Shown piece after piece: positions 18,133 to 28,476 of a stretch of 64,000 bases of DNA; position 1 is the stretch's first letter; each line of letters starts with the position of its first letter. The notes below the pieces were generated by a model. It saw only the letters and a program-made list of their open reading frames with translations, was not told the DNA's origin and made no database searches. The position numbers and the translations under genes were made by a program. Source of the stretch: Candidatus Thermochlorobacteriaceae bacterium (GTDB taxonomy: Bacteria; Bacteroidota; Chlorobiia; Chlorobiales; Thermochlorobacteraceae); NCBI GenBank assembly GCA_029263855.1, contig JAJUFC010000015.1:1-64000 (forward strand). Reading direction: 5' to 3'.

Positions 18133-18229
18133 AGTTTTTGCTAAAACTTCGCTTTACGGGAACGATTCAAGCACAGAGAAACTTTAACCCCAAAATTTCT
18201 CAATCCACTTACCGTTCAGCTATATCATT

Positions 18230-18457
18230 ATGTATTGGAATCTTGATTTAGCGCGATACCTTGTCGACGCGCCTTGGCCAGCAACCAAAGATGAACTTAT
18301 CGACTATGCCAATCGTATTGGAGCGCCGCAAGAAGTTCTTGAAAACCTCTATGAACTTACCAGCGACGAACCTTACGAGAGCATCGAGGAAATATGGCCT
18401 GATTTTCCAACCAACGAAGACTTTTACTACAACGACGAAGACTCGGACAATTACTAA
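18230..18457 (+). CDS. DUF2795-type small acidic protein
   Basis: 75 residues, strongly acidic. The core DAPWPATKDELIDYANRIGA, then a helix with VLENLYEL and YESIEEIWPDFP, fits the DUF2795 family that is common in this phylum and in actinobacteria. The fold resembles a small helical domain; no function is established. The acidic Asp/Asn/Tyr tail ends just where the next reading frame opens, so the gene may be co-transcribed with the Omp85 gene downstream. Confidence 0.85.
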   Translation: MYWNLDLARYLVDAPWPATKDELIDYANRIGAPQEVLENLYELTSDEPYESIEEIWPDFPTNEDFYYNDEDSDNY

Positions 18458-18518
18458 ATCGCTTCGCCGTTCGCCTTCCTTAGTTTATCGTCAAACCCAA
18501 TGCATTTACCGCACATGC

Positions 18519-20843
18519 TTGGGTTTGATTTTTATTTTGCTTTTGCTCTGCCATACAAGGCTTCACGGGCAAGATTATAGCACGAAAGACGAAGCACTGC
18601 TCTCTGCGCCTCCCAAAAAAACTCGCTATATCGACAACCTGATCATTCGCGGCAACAATGCCATACTGACGCTTGAACTTATAGAGGAAACTTTCACCAA
18701 AGGAAATGCGTCGTTTTTGGGCATAAAGCCTTGGCTCGGCATTTATCGATTTGGAGATTTGGTATTTCCAGATTCAAGTGCTCAATCGCCACGGTGGATT
18801 GCGTCGCTCAAAGAGTGGATGCAGTACTCTGTTGGCGAGCCGCCCGCCGAATTTAACGAGGAAGCATTTGAACTCGACCTCGCGAAAATTCGCGAAATTT
18901 ATTTCAACAACGGATACTTTGACGTCAAGGTCAATGGCAACATTACGCCTTCATTGCCTTCCATTCCCGAGCTCATTCCCGACGACACCTTATTTTTCGA
19001 TGTAGAAATTGAAGTTATAGAGGGCACTCCAACGCGCCTTTCGCAAATTCAATACTTCGGCATTGAACGCCTTGCGCAGGAACTTCAAGAAGCCATTTTG
19101 CGCGACGAGATTTTGAGAAGAGGCTCTGTTTATACGGTCAAGGGCATGGTGGCGGAGCGCGAGCGAATTGTGAATCTGATGCTTTCCAACGGCTACGCAC
19201 TTTTTGTTGCTGATAGCGTGAAGTTCGTCATCGATACGCTCAATCACCTTGCCGATGTCAATGTGTTTATCTCGCCGACGGAATATTTGGACTTTGGAAG
19301 CGTAACAGCCATTGTTCATGACCCATTTCTTCCCGATTCACTTGCGCCGTTCAAAGAAACATTCGAAGATAATGTGCGCATTCGCACATATGGCGAGCAA
19401 CGCATTAAACACGATGTGATTCGCCGCTCGATTTCTTATCGCCCTGGCAACCGCTCCGACATCAACAAACGGCGCGAGACGATACGCCGACTTGGGACGA
19501 CGGGTATTTTCGAGAGCATGACGATTCGCAACGACTCGCTTGCCTTTGAAGCCGACTATCCAACAAAGCGCATTTACACCACGATTGAACTGACGCAACT
19601 GCCGCGACATCAAATTAAGCCTGCACTCAAAATGGATAACCGCAACAATGCGCCGTTCATCTCGCTTAGCGCAGGCTACCTGAATCGGAATTTGACGGGC
19701 GGCGCGGAAAGTTTTAACCTCACCGCATCTATTGGCTTACAACTTACATACAATCGCGAGCAATTTGCAGGCTTGCGCGACAGCCGTTTGATTGACGAAC
19801 TGCCGTTTAACTTTGATGTCGGTGGCGAACTCACACTTCCGTATTTTACAAGTGATAAGAGTCGTTTCATCGCAACCTTGCGATACAGCGTTACTCAGCC
19901 GCCGCTTCTCTTACGCATTCAAAATGTCTCGTTTCGGTTGCGTGCGCAATACACGCCGAATGAGTTTCAGAGAATTAATTTTGACATGGCGGATTTGGAA
20001 ATCATCAGTTACGACTCCGCTCGCGGGGCGCGCCAACTCTTCGTCAGTCAAGGTCGACCGCTGGATTTGCTCGACAGCCTCGTCAAAGACGGAACAGGCT
20101 TCAATCAAACCATTCGCTTCGATTTTACTTTCAACAATTTTACCGAAGCCCGCCGATGGATTGATGTGCGCTGGAATGTCTTGCTCGAGGATGCCGGACT
20201 TCTGACGGGCTTAGTTGACCGCTTTATCGACACACGACCAAACCCACGCTTCACTGACTCCGACGCACAGATTTTCGGGCTACGGTATTTCGAGTATCGA
20301 AAAGTTTCCACACAGCTTGCGCTCTCAAAATTTTTCAATCGCTTTGCACAAGGCGCGGTGAAGCTGCAGTTAGGCTACATGGCACCCTACGGAAAATCGC
20401 GTGAAACACCGTTCATTCGTCGCTTTTTCGCGGGCGGACCGAACGGCATTCGTGCCTTTCCGTTTAACTCACTTGGTCCAGGAAACAATGCAAGTTTGGT
20501 TGAGGCGCAATTCGGCGCGGATATAAAAATCGAGACGAGTGTGGAGTATCGCTATTTCTTTTTTCAGACGCTCGGCAAGCCGTCGGGTGTCGCACTCTTC
20601 ATTGACGCGGGCAACATTTGGCGCAGAGAAGGCGAAAATTCCTTTTCCCTTGCTGAACTGCGTCAAACATATGCGCTTGGTGCAGGCTACGGCTTTCGCA
20701 TTGGCACGCCGATTGGACCGATTCGTCTTGACTTTGCCTATCGCGTCTTCGACCCAACACAGCCCGGCGGTCGCCGCTGGGCGTTCAAACGATGGAATCT
20801 GACCAGTTTTCTATTCAACTTCGGCATCGGTGAAGCCTTTTAA
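18519..20843 (+). CDS. Omp85/BamA-superfamily outer-membrane protein
   Basis: Outer-membrane assembly or translocation barrel. N-terminal signal peptide core [23 protein letters not shown]-like modules to about residue 400 (including [12 protein letters not shown] and YFGIERL), then a 16-strand barrel (surface antigen D15 domain) ending NFGIGEAF. The barrel signature is [17 protein letters not shown]; the usual RGF is RAF here. About 774 residues from TTG 18519. The start is uncertain: no ATG precedes the signal peptide in this frame. TTG 18519 gives a short n-region, while ATT 18450 gives a better one (TKSLRRS and on) but overlaps the DUF2795 stop. More like TamA/BamA paralogues than a two-partner transporter. 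Confidence 0.85.
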   Translation: MGLIFILLLLCHTRLHGQDYSTKDEALLSAPPKKTRYIDNLIIRGNNAILTLELIEETFTKGNASFLGIKPWLGIYRFGDLVFPDSSAQSPRWIASLKEWMQYSVGEPPAEFNEEAFELDLAKIREIYFNNGYFDVKVNGNITPSLPSIPELIPDDTLFFDVEIEVIEGTPTRLSQIQYFGIERLAQELQEAILRDEILRRGSVYTVKGMVAERERIVNLMLSNGYALFVADSVKFVIDTLNHLADVNVFISPTEYLDFGSVTAIVHDPFLPDSLAPFKETFEDNVRIRTYGEQRIKHDVIRRSISYRPGNRSDINKRRETIRRLGTTGIFESMTIRNDSLAFEADYPTKRIYTTIELTQLPRHQIKPALKMDNRNNAPFISLSAGYLNRNLTGGAESFNLTASIGLQLTYNREQFAGLRDSRLIDELPFNFDVGGELTLPYFTSDKSRFIATLRYSVTQPPLLLRIQNVSFRLRAQYTPNEFQRINFDMADLEIISYDSARGARQLFVSQGRPLDLLDSLVKDGTGFNQTIRFDFTFNNFTEARRWIDVRWNVLLEDAGLLTGLVDRFIDTRPNPRFTDSDAQIFGLRYFEYRKVSTQLALSKFFNRFAQGAVKLQLGYMAPYGKSRETPFIRRFFAGGPNGIRAFPFNSLGPGNNASLVEAQFGADIKIETSVEYRYFFFQTLGKPSGVALFIDAGNIWRREGENSFSLAELRQTYALGAGYGFRIGTPIGPIRLDFAYRVFDPTQPGGRRWAFKRWNLTSFLFNFGIGEAF

Positions 20844-20854
20844 CTTTTCTATTC

Positions 20855-21511
20855 ATGGAACATCTTCCAAAACTCGTTGCACCGTCGATTCTTTCCGCCG
20901 ATTTCACAAAACTCGCAGAAGAAATTTCGCTTGTCGAGCGCGCAGGCGCAGATTGGATTCATTGCGATGTCATGGACGGGCGATATGTGCCGAACATCAC
21001 CTTCGGACCGTTCATCGTCGAAGCCGTTCGCCGCACCACATCACTCACGATTGACACGCACCTGATGATTGTTGAGCCTGAAAAATACATCGCCGATTTT
21101 GTGAAGGCAGGTTCAAATCAAATCACGGTTCACCAAGAAGAATGCAAGCATTTGCATCGCACGGTCGAGCAAATTAAATCGCTGGGCGCGAAGGCAGGCG
21201 TTTCGCTCAATCCTTCCACCCCAGTTTCAACGCTTGAAGAAATTTTGCCTGACCTTGATTTGGTTTTGATTATGTCGGTCAATCCCGGATTTGGTGGACA
21301 GAAGTTTATTGAACGCTCGATTGAGAAACTCAAAAAACTTGATGCCATGCGTCAGGTGTTGAACCCAACGTTAATGATTGCGATTGACGGCGGAATCTCA
21401 GAACAAAATTGCACTCGCGTGCGCAAAGCAGGCGCGAATGCCTTGATTGCAGGCTCAGCCGTTTTTCGCTCGCCGAATCCTGCGGAAACCATTGCGAAAC
21501 TCAAAGCATAG
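20855..21511 (+). CDS. rpe: Ribulose-phosphate 3-epimerase
   Basis: Interconverts ribulose 5-phosphate and xylulose 5-phosphate in the pentose phosphate pathway. 218 residues, standard length for this TIM barrel. The family features are present: [29 protein letters not shown] with the metal-binding His/Asp, [23 protein letters not shown] with its phosphate-gripping loop, and AIDGGIS with the second catalytic Asp. The gene begins 11 nt after the Omp85 stop. Confidence 0.97.
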   Translation: MEHLPKLVAPSILSADFTKLAEEISLVERAGADWIHCDVMDGRYVPNITFGPFIVEAVRRTTSLTIDTHLMIVEPEKYIADFVKAGSNQITVHQEECKHLHRTVEQIKSLGAKAGVSLNPSTPVSTLEEILPDLDLVLIMSVNPGFGGQKFIERSIEKLKKLDAMRQVLNPTLMIAIDGGISEQNCTRVRKAGANALIAGSAVFRSPNPAETIAKLKA

Positions 21512-21611
21512 TTCTACACGCACTCTCGCTCAAAAACGTTATTTTTGATTTGCGCCACATCCTCCGTTGCGCATCAGTTCAACAACCAAATTAACATTTG
21601 CACCTCACACT

Positions 21612-23741
21612 ATGCCTCGAAGTTCGAATCACTGCAAGACACACGCACAACTGGCTTGCCTCACGCTATTGTGGCTTGCAAGCGTTTTGAATGTTCAAGC
21701 AAGCTTGAAGCCCCTTCCTGTTTATTTCCGATATGAACTTCTCAAATCAGGGGCACTGACGAATTTAGTCGTCGGTGATTTTGATGGCGACGGGCTTGCA
21801 GACATTGCAGGTTTAACGCGCTCGCAACGCGACCTCGTTGTGATGCATGCCAAAGGAAAATTCTCTTTTCGTTCTTGTCAATCGTTCCGTATGCCTTCGC
21901 GTGTGCAATCGCTTCTTGCTCTTGACCTTGCGGGCAAGAAACATTCAGATGTGGTTGCGCTTATTTCCTCGCCCTCCCGCGCTCAGTTGTGGCATATTGG
22001 CGAAGCAGGTCGCATCAACCCTAAAAAGCAAACGGAATTACCGCTCCCCGAAGGCACTGACCAATTGTATCTTTTGAGCCAACATTCATCAGAGACATGT
22101 CACTTTTTTGCACGCACAGAAACAGGCACGCTCACTGCCTTTTCTTTGCACAAAAAGGAAGGATTTTCAACAGATAAGCCGCTTTCGCTTTCGCATCGTG
22201 TTAGCGCGGTCTTTTTGCCTAACTTTTCCACATCTGATTTTTTCACGCAAGCCGTTGGCGAAAATGTTTTATGGCTCCACCGTCCGCCCCCAAACGAACC
22301 TTTAGCGATTCGCTGTAAGGAATCCGTTTCGCTGGCGGCAACGACAGATTTCAATCGCAATGAATTGCTTGACCTTGTCATTGCCCAAGCGATTCCGAAT
22401 CGGAAAACCGCCGTTGAGGTGATGTTTGACGTCGGCGTAGAAACAGGCGTTTCGCCGATTCGCTTTGAGACCCTAGTCAATCCGAAGCAAATCTTCATTC
22501 AAGATTTCAACGGCGACGGATTGCTCGATATTGGATTAAGCGACGGCGTTTCCTTTGTGATTCATTTCGCGCAGTCAACGACGGCTTTTTTGGAAAGCAT
22601 GGTTATTGCGTTTTCCGATGAGACTTCAGGCGTTACCGTTGCCGACCTCAATCAAGATGGAAAGCCAGAGATTATCGTCTCCGAGCAAAAAGCAGGAAAA
22701 TTGGTCGTTTACTCGACATCGCACTACGAACTTTTGGGCGTTGAGCGTCTGGCAACCAGCGGGGCACCTACGCAAATTGACTTTCACTCCGACCGAAAGC
22801 AGCTGTTCGTGGGTTCTAATCGGCATCATCAAATTGAAGCCGTGCAGATTGACCGTCATTTTTCACGTAGCGGCTCGTTTTCTGTGGCAGGAAAAATTGT
22901 TTCGCTTTGGCAAGATGAGGTCGAGATGATTTGGCTGACGGCTTCGCCAGTAACCGTTACGCGAAAGCGTTACAAGTCGGAGCAGATAATTTCGCATCGG
23001 CTTTTTTCGCTTGGCATCTCACAGTCGCTGTTGTGGCGGGGGTCGGAAAGTCAGTCTGCAATACTTGCCGTTTTGGAAGAACGCACGAATGGAGCGTTGC
23101 CTCAACTGCTTTTTTATGCGTTGAATCGTGATAGCGCGCTCTCCATTTCTGAGATGTTGCTCGACAAGCCCGTCAGCGCGGAGAGCATCGTAAGCATTGG
23201 CGGCGCAACGCTCAAAAAAAAGAATTATTTGGTTGTGTTGAAATCCGAAAAGAACGCGAACTCGGTCATCGTCTACGAGTTGAACGTAGAAAAATCGCGT
23301 TTATCTCTGACAGAGGTTGAAAAGCACGCTTTCTCGAATTTATTCGCCCAACAAGGCGCGCGGCATCTTTTGGTGAAGGTGAATAAAAACGAAACGATGG
23401 ATTTTTTAGTAACGAGTTCTAAAAGTGGCATCCTACTTCTTTCAGAGCGATTGTATCAGCCACAACAAATTTCTAACTTCCCGAAACTTAACACTGACGA
23501 TATTGTGCTGTGGCGCGACGGCGACGGCGACGAACTCGCCGACCTTATCATCAGCCGGCATCAACGTGCCGAACTTCTCTTTTTGCGAGGGCATCCGAAG
23601 GGCAGTTTTGATATGCCGAAAATCATACTCAGCGATGTGATTGCTACAAGCATAGCGTCGGGCATAACCAAGCAACATGCAACGCTTTTTGTTGCAAACG
23701 CCAAACTTCATACGGTTGACATTCTACGCTTGAAAAAATAA
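21612..23741 (+). CDS. Exported FG-GAP/VCBS repeat protein
   Basis: 709 residues from ATG 21612 (the frame continues 15 codons upstream to a TTG that I do not use). The signal peptide is CLTLLWLASVLNVQA. Calcium-type FG-GAP loops recur: VVGDFDGDGLADIAGL, IQDFNGDGLLDIGLS, VADLNQDGKPEIIVS and WRDGDGDELADLIIS, with a degenerate one at DFNRNELLDLVIA. This implies a seven-bladed propeller. Unlike the cargo genes at the left edge it has no C-terminal T9SS sorting domain; it ends DILRLKK. It is probably periplasmic or outer-membrane-associated; partner unknown. Confidence 0.82.
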   Translation: MPRSSNHCKTHAQLACLTLLWLASVLNVQASLKPLPVYFRYELLKSGALTNLVVGDFDGDGLADIAGLTRSQRDLVVMHAKGKFSFRSCQSFRMPSRVQSLLALDLAGKKHSDVVALISSPSRAQLWHIGEAGRINPKKQTELPLPEGTDQLYLLSQHSSETCHFFARTETGTLTAFSLHKKEGFSTDKPLSLSHRVSAVFLPNFSTSDFFTQAVGENVLWLHRPPPNEPLAIRCKESVSLAATTDFNRNELLDLVIAQAIPNRKTAVEVMFDVGVETGVSPIRFETLVNPKQIFIQDFNGDGLLDIGLSDGVSFVIHFAQSTTAFLESMVIAFSDETSGVTVADLNQDGKPEIIVSEQKAGKLVVYSTSHYELLGVERLATSGAPTQIDFHSDRKQLFVGSNRHHQIEAVQIDRHFSRSGSFSVAGKIVSLWQDEVEMIWLTASPVTVTRKRYKSEQIISHRLFSLGISQSLLWRGSESQSAILAVLEERTNGALPQLLFYALNRDSALSISEMLLDKPVSAESIVSIGGATLKKKNYLVVLKSEKNANSVIVYELNVEKSRLSLTEVEKHAFSNLFAQQGARHLLVKVNKNETMDFLVTSSKSGILLLSERLYQPQQISNFPKLNTDDIVLWRDGDGDELADLIISRHQRAELLFLRGHPKGSFDMPKIILSDVIATSIASGITKQHATLFVANAKLHTVDILRLKK

Positions 23742-23804
23742 AAACGAAGCAAGCGAAAACACGGTTGAATTCGCATTACAATACAGCAAAACAGTTTATC
23801 CCAA

Positions 23805-24359
23805 ATGGCAATACTACCGATTTACACCTACGGCGACGAGGTTTTGAATAAAGTCGCCAAACCTTTGAAAAAAGTTGATGAGAAAATCCAAACGCTCATT
23901 GACGACATGTTCGAGACAATGGCACAAGCCAACGGCATTGGGCTTGCCGCGCCTCAAGTAGGCGTATCGATTCGGCTCTTGGTTCTTGATGTCTCGTGCG
24001 TCAAAGAATACAAGCACGTTCCGCCGATGGTGATTATCAACCCACAAATTCTGGAAACGCGCGATGAAGTCTTGATGGAAGAAGGTTGCCTTTCCATTCC
24101 CGGCGTGCGCGAGGAAGTGTGGCGACCAGAGGTGATTAAACTCAAATATCGCGACCGCAATTTTCAAGAGCATATTGAGGAATTTGATGGACTCATCTCG
24201 CGCGTGATTCAGCACGAACTTGACCACTTGAACGGCGACCTGTTTGTAGAAAAATTGGACAGCAAAACCCGACGCAATTTGAAGGAGGAACTTGAAGCCA
24301 TTAAGCACGGCGAGGTTGAAGCCAAGTATGTTTTAGCGGAGAAAAGCCATGTTGCTTGA
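23805..24359 (+). CDS. def: Peptide deformylase
   Basis: Removes the formyl group from the N-terminus of new proteins. 184 residues. All three motifs are present: GIGLAAPQ (44-51), EGCLSIPG (metal-binding Cys, about 93) and the HELDH helix (about 136-140) with the catalytic Glu and two metal-binding His. The Cys-His-His set is the iron-type site. It lies 63 nt after the FG-GAP gene and 30 nt before purE. Confidence 0.97.
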   Translation: MAILPIYTYGDEVLNKVAKPLKKVDEKIQTLIDDMFETMAQANGIGLAAPQVGVSIRLLVLDVSCVKEYKHVPPMVIINPQILETRDEVLMEEGCLSIPGVREEVWRPEVIKLKYRDRNFQEHIEEFDGLISRVIQHELDHLNGDLFVEKLDSKTRRNLKEELEAIKHGEVEAKYVLAEKSHVA

Positions 24360-24389
24360 TTATCTCACCGTCATTTATTCCACTGTTCA

Positions 24390-24887
24390 ATGGCTCAAAA
24401 AAAATTAACGCCCCCTGTTGTTGGAATTATCATGGGTTCGGATTCCGATTTGGAAACGATGCGCGGCGCAAGCCTCGTGCTTAAAGAATTTGAAGTGCCG
24501 CATGAACTCAAAATCGTTTCCGCACATCGCACGCCCGACGACATGGCGGACTATGCAAAAACTGCACGCGCACGTGGCTTGAAGGTCATCATTGCAGGTG
24601 CAGGCGGTGCGGCGCATTTGCCCGGCATGACGGCATCGCATACAACGCTTCCGGTTATCGGCGTGCCTATTCAATCCAAAGCCTTAAGCGGCATTGATTC
24701 GCTTTACTCGATTGTGCAAATGCCTGCGGGCATTCCTGTCGCAACGGTCGCCATTGGCAACGCCACCAACGCGGGATTGCTCGCGGTCCAGATGCTTGCG
24801 ATGTTTGATGACGCGCTCGCCGAAAAATTGGCGGCATATCGCAAGCAACTTGCCGATGCCTCGCGCAAGAAAAATGATAACCTTTGA
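24390..24887 (+). CDS. purE: N5-carboxyaminoimidazole ribonucleotide mutase
   Basis: Purine synthesis: N5-CAIR to CAIR. 165 residues, class I PurE. Seen: [14 protein letters not shown] with the nucleotide phosphate site, [14 protein letters not shown] with the catalytic His, [13 protein letters not shown], and [22 protein letters not shown]. The usual partner purK is not adjacent. The following small gene starts 43 nt later. Confidence 0.97.
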   Translation: MAQKKLTPPVVGIIMGSDSDLETMRGASLVLKEFEVPHELKIVSAHRTPDDMADYAKTARARGLKVIIAGAGGAAHLPGMTASHTTLPVIGVPIQSKALSGIDSLYSIVQMPAGIPVATVAIGNATNAGLLAVQMLAMFDDALAEKLAAYRKQLADASRKKNDNL

Positions 24888-24930
24888 TGCAGAGTTTCTT
24901 ATTTTTTTGCATCACTTAAACAACACCTTC

Positions 24931-25242
24931 ATGTCAGAGCACGCCGATAACCTCGACCTTTCACTCACGCCCGAACAGCGCGACGCTTTTTTCAAAATCG
25001 TTCAAGAAAAATACAACGGTGATTTGCGGCTCGCTCTGCAACGCGCGATTGAATACTTCTTGCTCCACGAGCAAAACCGCTCGCTTCAAAACGTCTCCGA
25101 AACCCTCCGCCAAATTCAAACCAAAATCTCCAACATTCGTGAAATGAACTCGCAGATTACCCAAAGCCTTCGCGACACCAACAGCAAATTGGCACAGTTC
25201 AACCAGAATCGTAATTCATCGAACGATAACTCACAGCCTTAA
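24931..25242 (+). CDS. Small helical protein of unknown function
   Basis: 103 residues from ATG 24931; the frame is open further upstream inside purE but only this part is independent. The first half contains LTPEQRDAFFKIVQEKYNG and RLALQRAIEYFLLHE, which resembles a short DNA- or protein-binding helix pair. The second half is a predicted coiled coil (QIQTKISNIREMNSQITQSL) with an Asn/Ser-rich tail. No family recognised. It is convergent with comM, with only 24 nt between them. Confidence 0.65.
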   Translation: MSEHADNLDLSLTPEQRDAFFKIVQEKYNGDLRLALQRAIEYFLLHEQNRSLQNVSETLRQIQTKISNIREMNSQITQSLRDTNSKLAQFNQNRNSSNDNSQP

Positions 25243-25266
25243 CGAACTTCGCTTATCGGGCTTCGT

Positions 25267-26826
25267 TTATTGATTCCAAAATTCTCGGTCCAAACTTCGA
25301 TACTGAATGGCTTGAATGAGGTGCGGGAGTTGAATGTGTTCTGAATTTTTCAAGTCAGCAATGGTGCGAGCGACTTTCAAGATGCGGTCGTGCGCGCGCG
25401 CCGAAAGGTTGAGCCGTTTCATGGAGTCGAGCAGGCGTTGCTCACAGTTGGCATCCAATCTGCAAAATTCGCGAATGAGTTTCGGCGGCATTTGCGCGTT
25501 GCAAAAAATCGATTGCGCTTTGTAGTCTTTGAATCGGCGCGATTGAACTTCACGAGCTTTGATGACGCGCTCGCGAATTGTGGCTGAACTTTCTCCTGCT
25601 TGTTTTGAGAGCAAATCGTCGTGATTGACTTTCGGAACATCGATGTGAATGTCAATTCTATCGAGGAGCGGTCCTGAAATTTTTGAGAGGTAGCGTTGGA
25701 TTTGTTGCGGCGTGGCGGTCAAGTTTCCATGTTCATCTTTGAGCGCACCTGCGGGGCTTGGGTTCATGGCGGCAACGAGCATAAAACTGGCGGGATATTT
25801 GACGGAAATTGCGGCGCGCGAAATCGTTACTTCGCGGTCTTCAAGCGGCTGTCGCATCACTTCGAGCGTCGAGCGTTGAAATTCGGGCAGTTCATCAAGG
25901 AACAGCACGCCGTTGTGCGCGAGCGACACTTCGCCCGGCTTTGCCTGCGCGCCGCCACCAATTAACGCTACATCACTTGCACTATGATGTGGCGCGCGAA
26001 AAGGGCGCGTCGTGATGAGCGCAACGCCTGACGGTAATATCCCTGCAACGCTGTGAATCTTCGTTGTCTCCAACGCTTCTTCAAACGAAAGCGACGGAAG
26101 AATTGACGGCAAGGCTTTGGAGAGCATCGTTTTTCCGCTTCCGGGCGGACCAATCATGATGAGATTGTGCCCGCCTGCCGCCGCAATTTCCATCGCGAGT
26201 TTTGCATCATTCTGCCCTTTGATGTCCGCAAAATCCACAGGGTAGTGCTGTTCGGACAGGAAGACCTCTGCAAGTTCTATGCGCGTCGGCTCAACGGTGG
26301 GTTCATCATTGAGCACGCTGATGGCTTCTTGAAGCGATGAAACGCCATAAACTTGCATTCGGCTTTGGCTTGCCGACACTGCAATCGCCGCTTCGTTTGC
26401 ATTTTCTTTCGGCACGATTAAGCGCGTAAAGCCTTCGCGCGATGCCATGATTGAAATTGGCAATGCGCCTGTAATGCGTCGGAGCAATCCGTCCAATGCG
26501 AGTTCGCCGAGCACCATTGTCGTTTCAAGAGCGGCGATTGGCACAACGCTCATGCACGCTAAAATGCCCGTCGCAATCGTGAGGTCAAACGCTGTTCCTT
26601 CTTTGCGAACATCAGCAGGCGCAAGATTAACGGTGATTTTTTTCGGCGGAACAGCATAGCCCGAATTTTTAAGTGCCGTTAAAATTCGCTCACGGCTTTC
26701 TTTAATCGCACTATCGGGAAGCCCCACAACGACGAAGGCTGGTATGCCGCTGTCAAGATTCGTTTCAACCTCAATGCGAAGCGCATCAACGCCCATCAAG
26801 GCGGCGGCAGAAAGTTTAGACAGCAT
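25267..26826 (-). CDS. comM: ComM / YifB family AAA ATPase
   Basis: 519 residues, matching the YifB/ComM Mg-chelatase-like family. The N-terminal Lon-protease-like S5 fold runs from MLSKLSAAALMGVDAL to about residue 175. The AAA core has Walker A GPPGSGKT (near 231), Walker B VLFLDELPEF and sensor VAAMNPSP. ComM remodels branched DNA during natural transformation in competent bacteria. No zinc cluster is visible between the AAA elements. It is convergent with a short helical gene and 81 nt from the permease gene upstream. Confidence 0.93.
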   Translation of the reverse strand: MLSKLSAAALMGVDALRIEVETNLDSGIPAFVVVGLPDSAIKESRERILTALKNSGYAVPPKKITVNLAPADVRKEGTAFDLTIATGILACMSVVPIAALETTMVLGELALDGLLRRITGALPISIMASREGFTRLIVPKENANEAAIAVSASQSRMQVYGVSSLQEAISVLNDEPTVEPTRIELAEVFLSEQHYPVDFADIKGQNDAKLAMEIAAAGGHNLIMIGPPGSGKTMLSKALPSILPSLSFEEALETTKIHSVAGILPSGVALITTRPFRAPHHSASDVALIGGGAQAKPGEVSLAHNGVLFLDELPEFQRSTLEVMRQPLEDREVTISRAAISVKYPASFMLVAAMNPSPAGALKDEHGNLTATPQQIQRYLSKISGPLLDRIDIHIDVPKVNHDDLLSKQAGESSATIRERVIKAREVQSRRFKDYKAQSIFCNAQMPPKLIREFCRLDANCEQRLLDSMKRLNLSARAHDRILKVARTIADLKNSEHIQLPHLIQAIQYRSLDREFWNQ

Positions 26827-26851
26827 ACCTTATCGGGGTTTGGATTGATGA

Positions 26852-26896
26852 CGCTCCGCCCTTTATCACAAAGGTTGTGAAAAATCGGGCGGAACG
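26852..26896. repeat. Nested inverted repeat between permease gene and comM
   Basis: Outer arms CGCTCCGCCC (26852-26861) and GGGCGGAACG (26887-26896) pair with one mismatch. Inside is a perfect 6-bp stem, TCACAA/TTGTGA, with a 3-nt loop (26866-26880). No T-run follows on either strand, so it is not a classical terminator. Confidence 0.7.
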
Positions 26897-26907
26897 CTCT
26901 GAACGGT

Positions 26908-28365
26908 TTATACTTTTGTCGCTGAATTTGCGTGTTTGATGCCATATGCGAAGTAAATCGCCAGCCCGATGCCCATCCAAATCGCAAGTCGAAGCCATGT
27001 GTCGCCCGGAAGTGCAACCATCATCGCCAAACATACGAGCACGCCCAAAATAGGCACAAGCGGCACAAGCGGCGTTTTGAACGGACGCGGAATTTCAGGA
27101 TTCGTTTTGCGCAACACCAAAATGCCAATACACACCAACACAAACGCGAAGAGTGTGCCGATGCTCGTCATTTCACCAACCACACGCGCGGGCACAAATG
27201 CCGCAAAGAGCGAAACAAAGAGCATAAACAGCGCGCTCGACTTATAGGGCGTTTTGAATTTTGGGTGAACTTCTGAAAAGAGCGGCGGAATTAAGCCATC
27301 GCGCGACATTGAGAAAAATACCCGCGCTTGTCCTAAAAGCATCACCAAAATCACCGACGCATAACCTGCGAGAATTGCAATAATCACGCCTTGCTCGAGC
27401 CACAAAAATGGCGTGTGTGAAATTGCTACCGCAACTGGCGCAATGCCATCTTGACCTTTGAACTCTGTGTAATTGGCAAGCCCTGTCATCACATGCGCGA
27501 AGAGAATGTAAAGCACCGTGCAAATCGCTAATGAACCCATAATGCCAACCGGCATGTCGCGTTGCGGATTCTTGGCTTCTTGCGCCGCCGTCGAGACTGC
27601 GTCAAATCCGATGTAGGCAAAGAAGATAATCCCTGCCGCACGAATCACGCCGCTCCACCCGTATTCGCCAAAGTTACCTGTGTTTTCAGGGATATACGGC
27701 ACATAGTTTTCAGGATTGATATACGCCCACCCAAATGCAATGAAGACAAGCACCACCGAGACTTTCAGCGCAACCACAATGTTATTGACCGTCGCCGATT
27801 CCTGCGTGCCTTTAATGAGAAGCAACGAAACCACCACCACGATAAACACTGCTGGAATGTTGATGATGCCTGTAATCACGGCACCTTCGGGCGTTGTGAT
27901 GCTGTCAAACGGCGACATCGTTAAATGCGCGGGCAAATACAGCCCGAAATTTCCAAGAAACTTGACGAGATAGCGCGACCAACTAATTGCCACCGTTGCC
28001 GCACCAACCGCATATTCCAAGACCAAATCCCAGCCGATAATCCACGCCATGAATTGTCCCATTGTGGCGTAAGAGTAAGTGTATGCGCTTCCCGCAATCG
28101 GAATCATAGCGGCAAATTCAGCGTAGCATAAGCCTGCAAACGCACAGCCAATCGCCGCCACGACAAATGAAATCGTTACTGCCGCGCCTGCGTTGTTTGC
28201 CGCCGCCAGCCCTGTGATTGAAAAAAGCCCTGCACCGATAATCGCACCGATGCCAAGCGTTACGAGGTTGAAAGACGAAAGCGTGCGATGAAGTTGATGT
28301 TCGCCTTCGGTCGATGAACTGAGAAGTTCGGAAATGGATTTTTTGAAGAAGAGTTTGTCTTTCAC
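26908..28365 (-). CDS. APC-family amino acid permease
   Basis: 485 residues with about twelve hydrophobic segments. It belongs to the cationic amino acid / basic APC group. TM1 has the signature LGIGAIIGAGLFSITG. TM3 to TM6 carry SAYTYSYATMGQFMAW and IIFFAYIGFDAVSTAAQEAKNPQRDMP, both typical of CAT-type transporters. The C-terminal part runs VLVCIGILVLRKTNPEIPRPFKTP and ends in two helices. Likely a proton-coupled amino acid importer; substrate unknown. It lies 111 nt after the ABC exporter gene. Confidence 0.92.
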   Translation of the reverse strand: MKDKLFFKKSISELLSSSTEGEHQLHRTLSSFNLVTLGIGAIIGAGLFSITGLAAANNAGAAVTISFVVAAIGCAFAGLCYAEFAAMIPIAGSAYTYSYATMGQFMAWIIGWDLVLEYAVGAATVAISWSRYLVKFLGNFGLYLPAHLTMSPFDSITTPEGAVITGIINIPAVFIVVVVSLLLIKGTQESATVNNIVVALKVSVVLVFIAFGWAYINPENYVPYIPENTGNFGEYGWSGVIRAAGIIFFAYIGFDAVSTAAQEAKNPQRDMPVGIMGSLAICTVLYILFAHVMTGLANYTEFKGQDGIAPVAVAISHTPFLWLEQGVIIAILAGYASVILVMLLGQARVFFSMSRDGLIPPLFSEVHPKFKTPYKSSALFMLFVSLFAAFVPARVVGEMTSIGTLFAFVLVCIGILVLRKTNPEIPRPFKTPLVPLVPILGVLVCLAMMVALPGDTWLRLAIWMGIGLAIYFAYGIKHANSATKV

Positions 28366-28476
28366 TTCGTCGCCTCCGTTTTGTTGATGAATGTTGATTT
28401 GAGTTTGCCGATGAAGTAAGGTAATGCGCGTGCGGCTAAAAACAAACTACTTTGAAACAAACTGCTTTGAGATTCT

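Noticed and set aside
18261-18518. N-terminal extension of the Omp85 gene reading through the DUF2795 gene
   Set aside because: It overlaps a conserved small gene in another frame and would bury the signal peptide.
26866-26880. TCACAA-N3-TTGTGA as a CRP/FNR-type site
   Set aside because: The arms are in the opposite order to the usual TGTGA-TCACA arrangement and it lies inside a larger stem, so a hairpin is the simpler reading.
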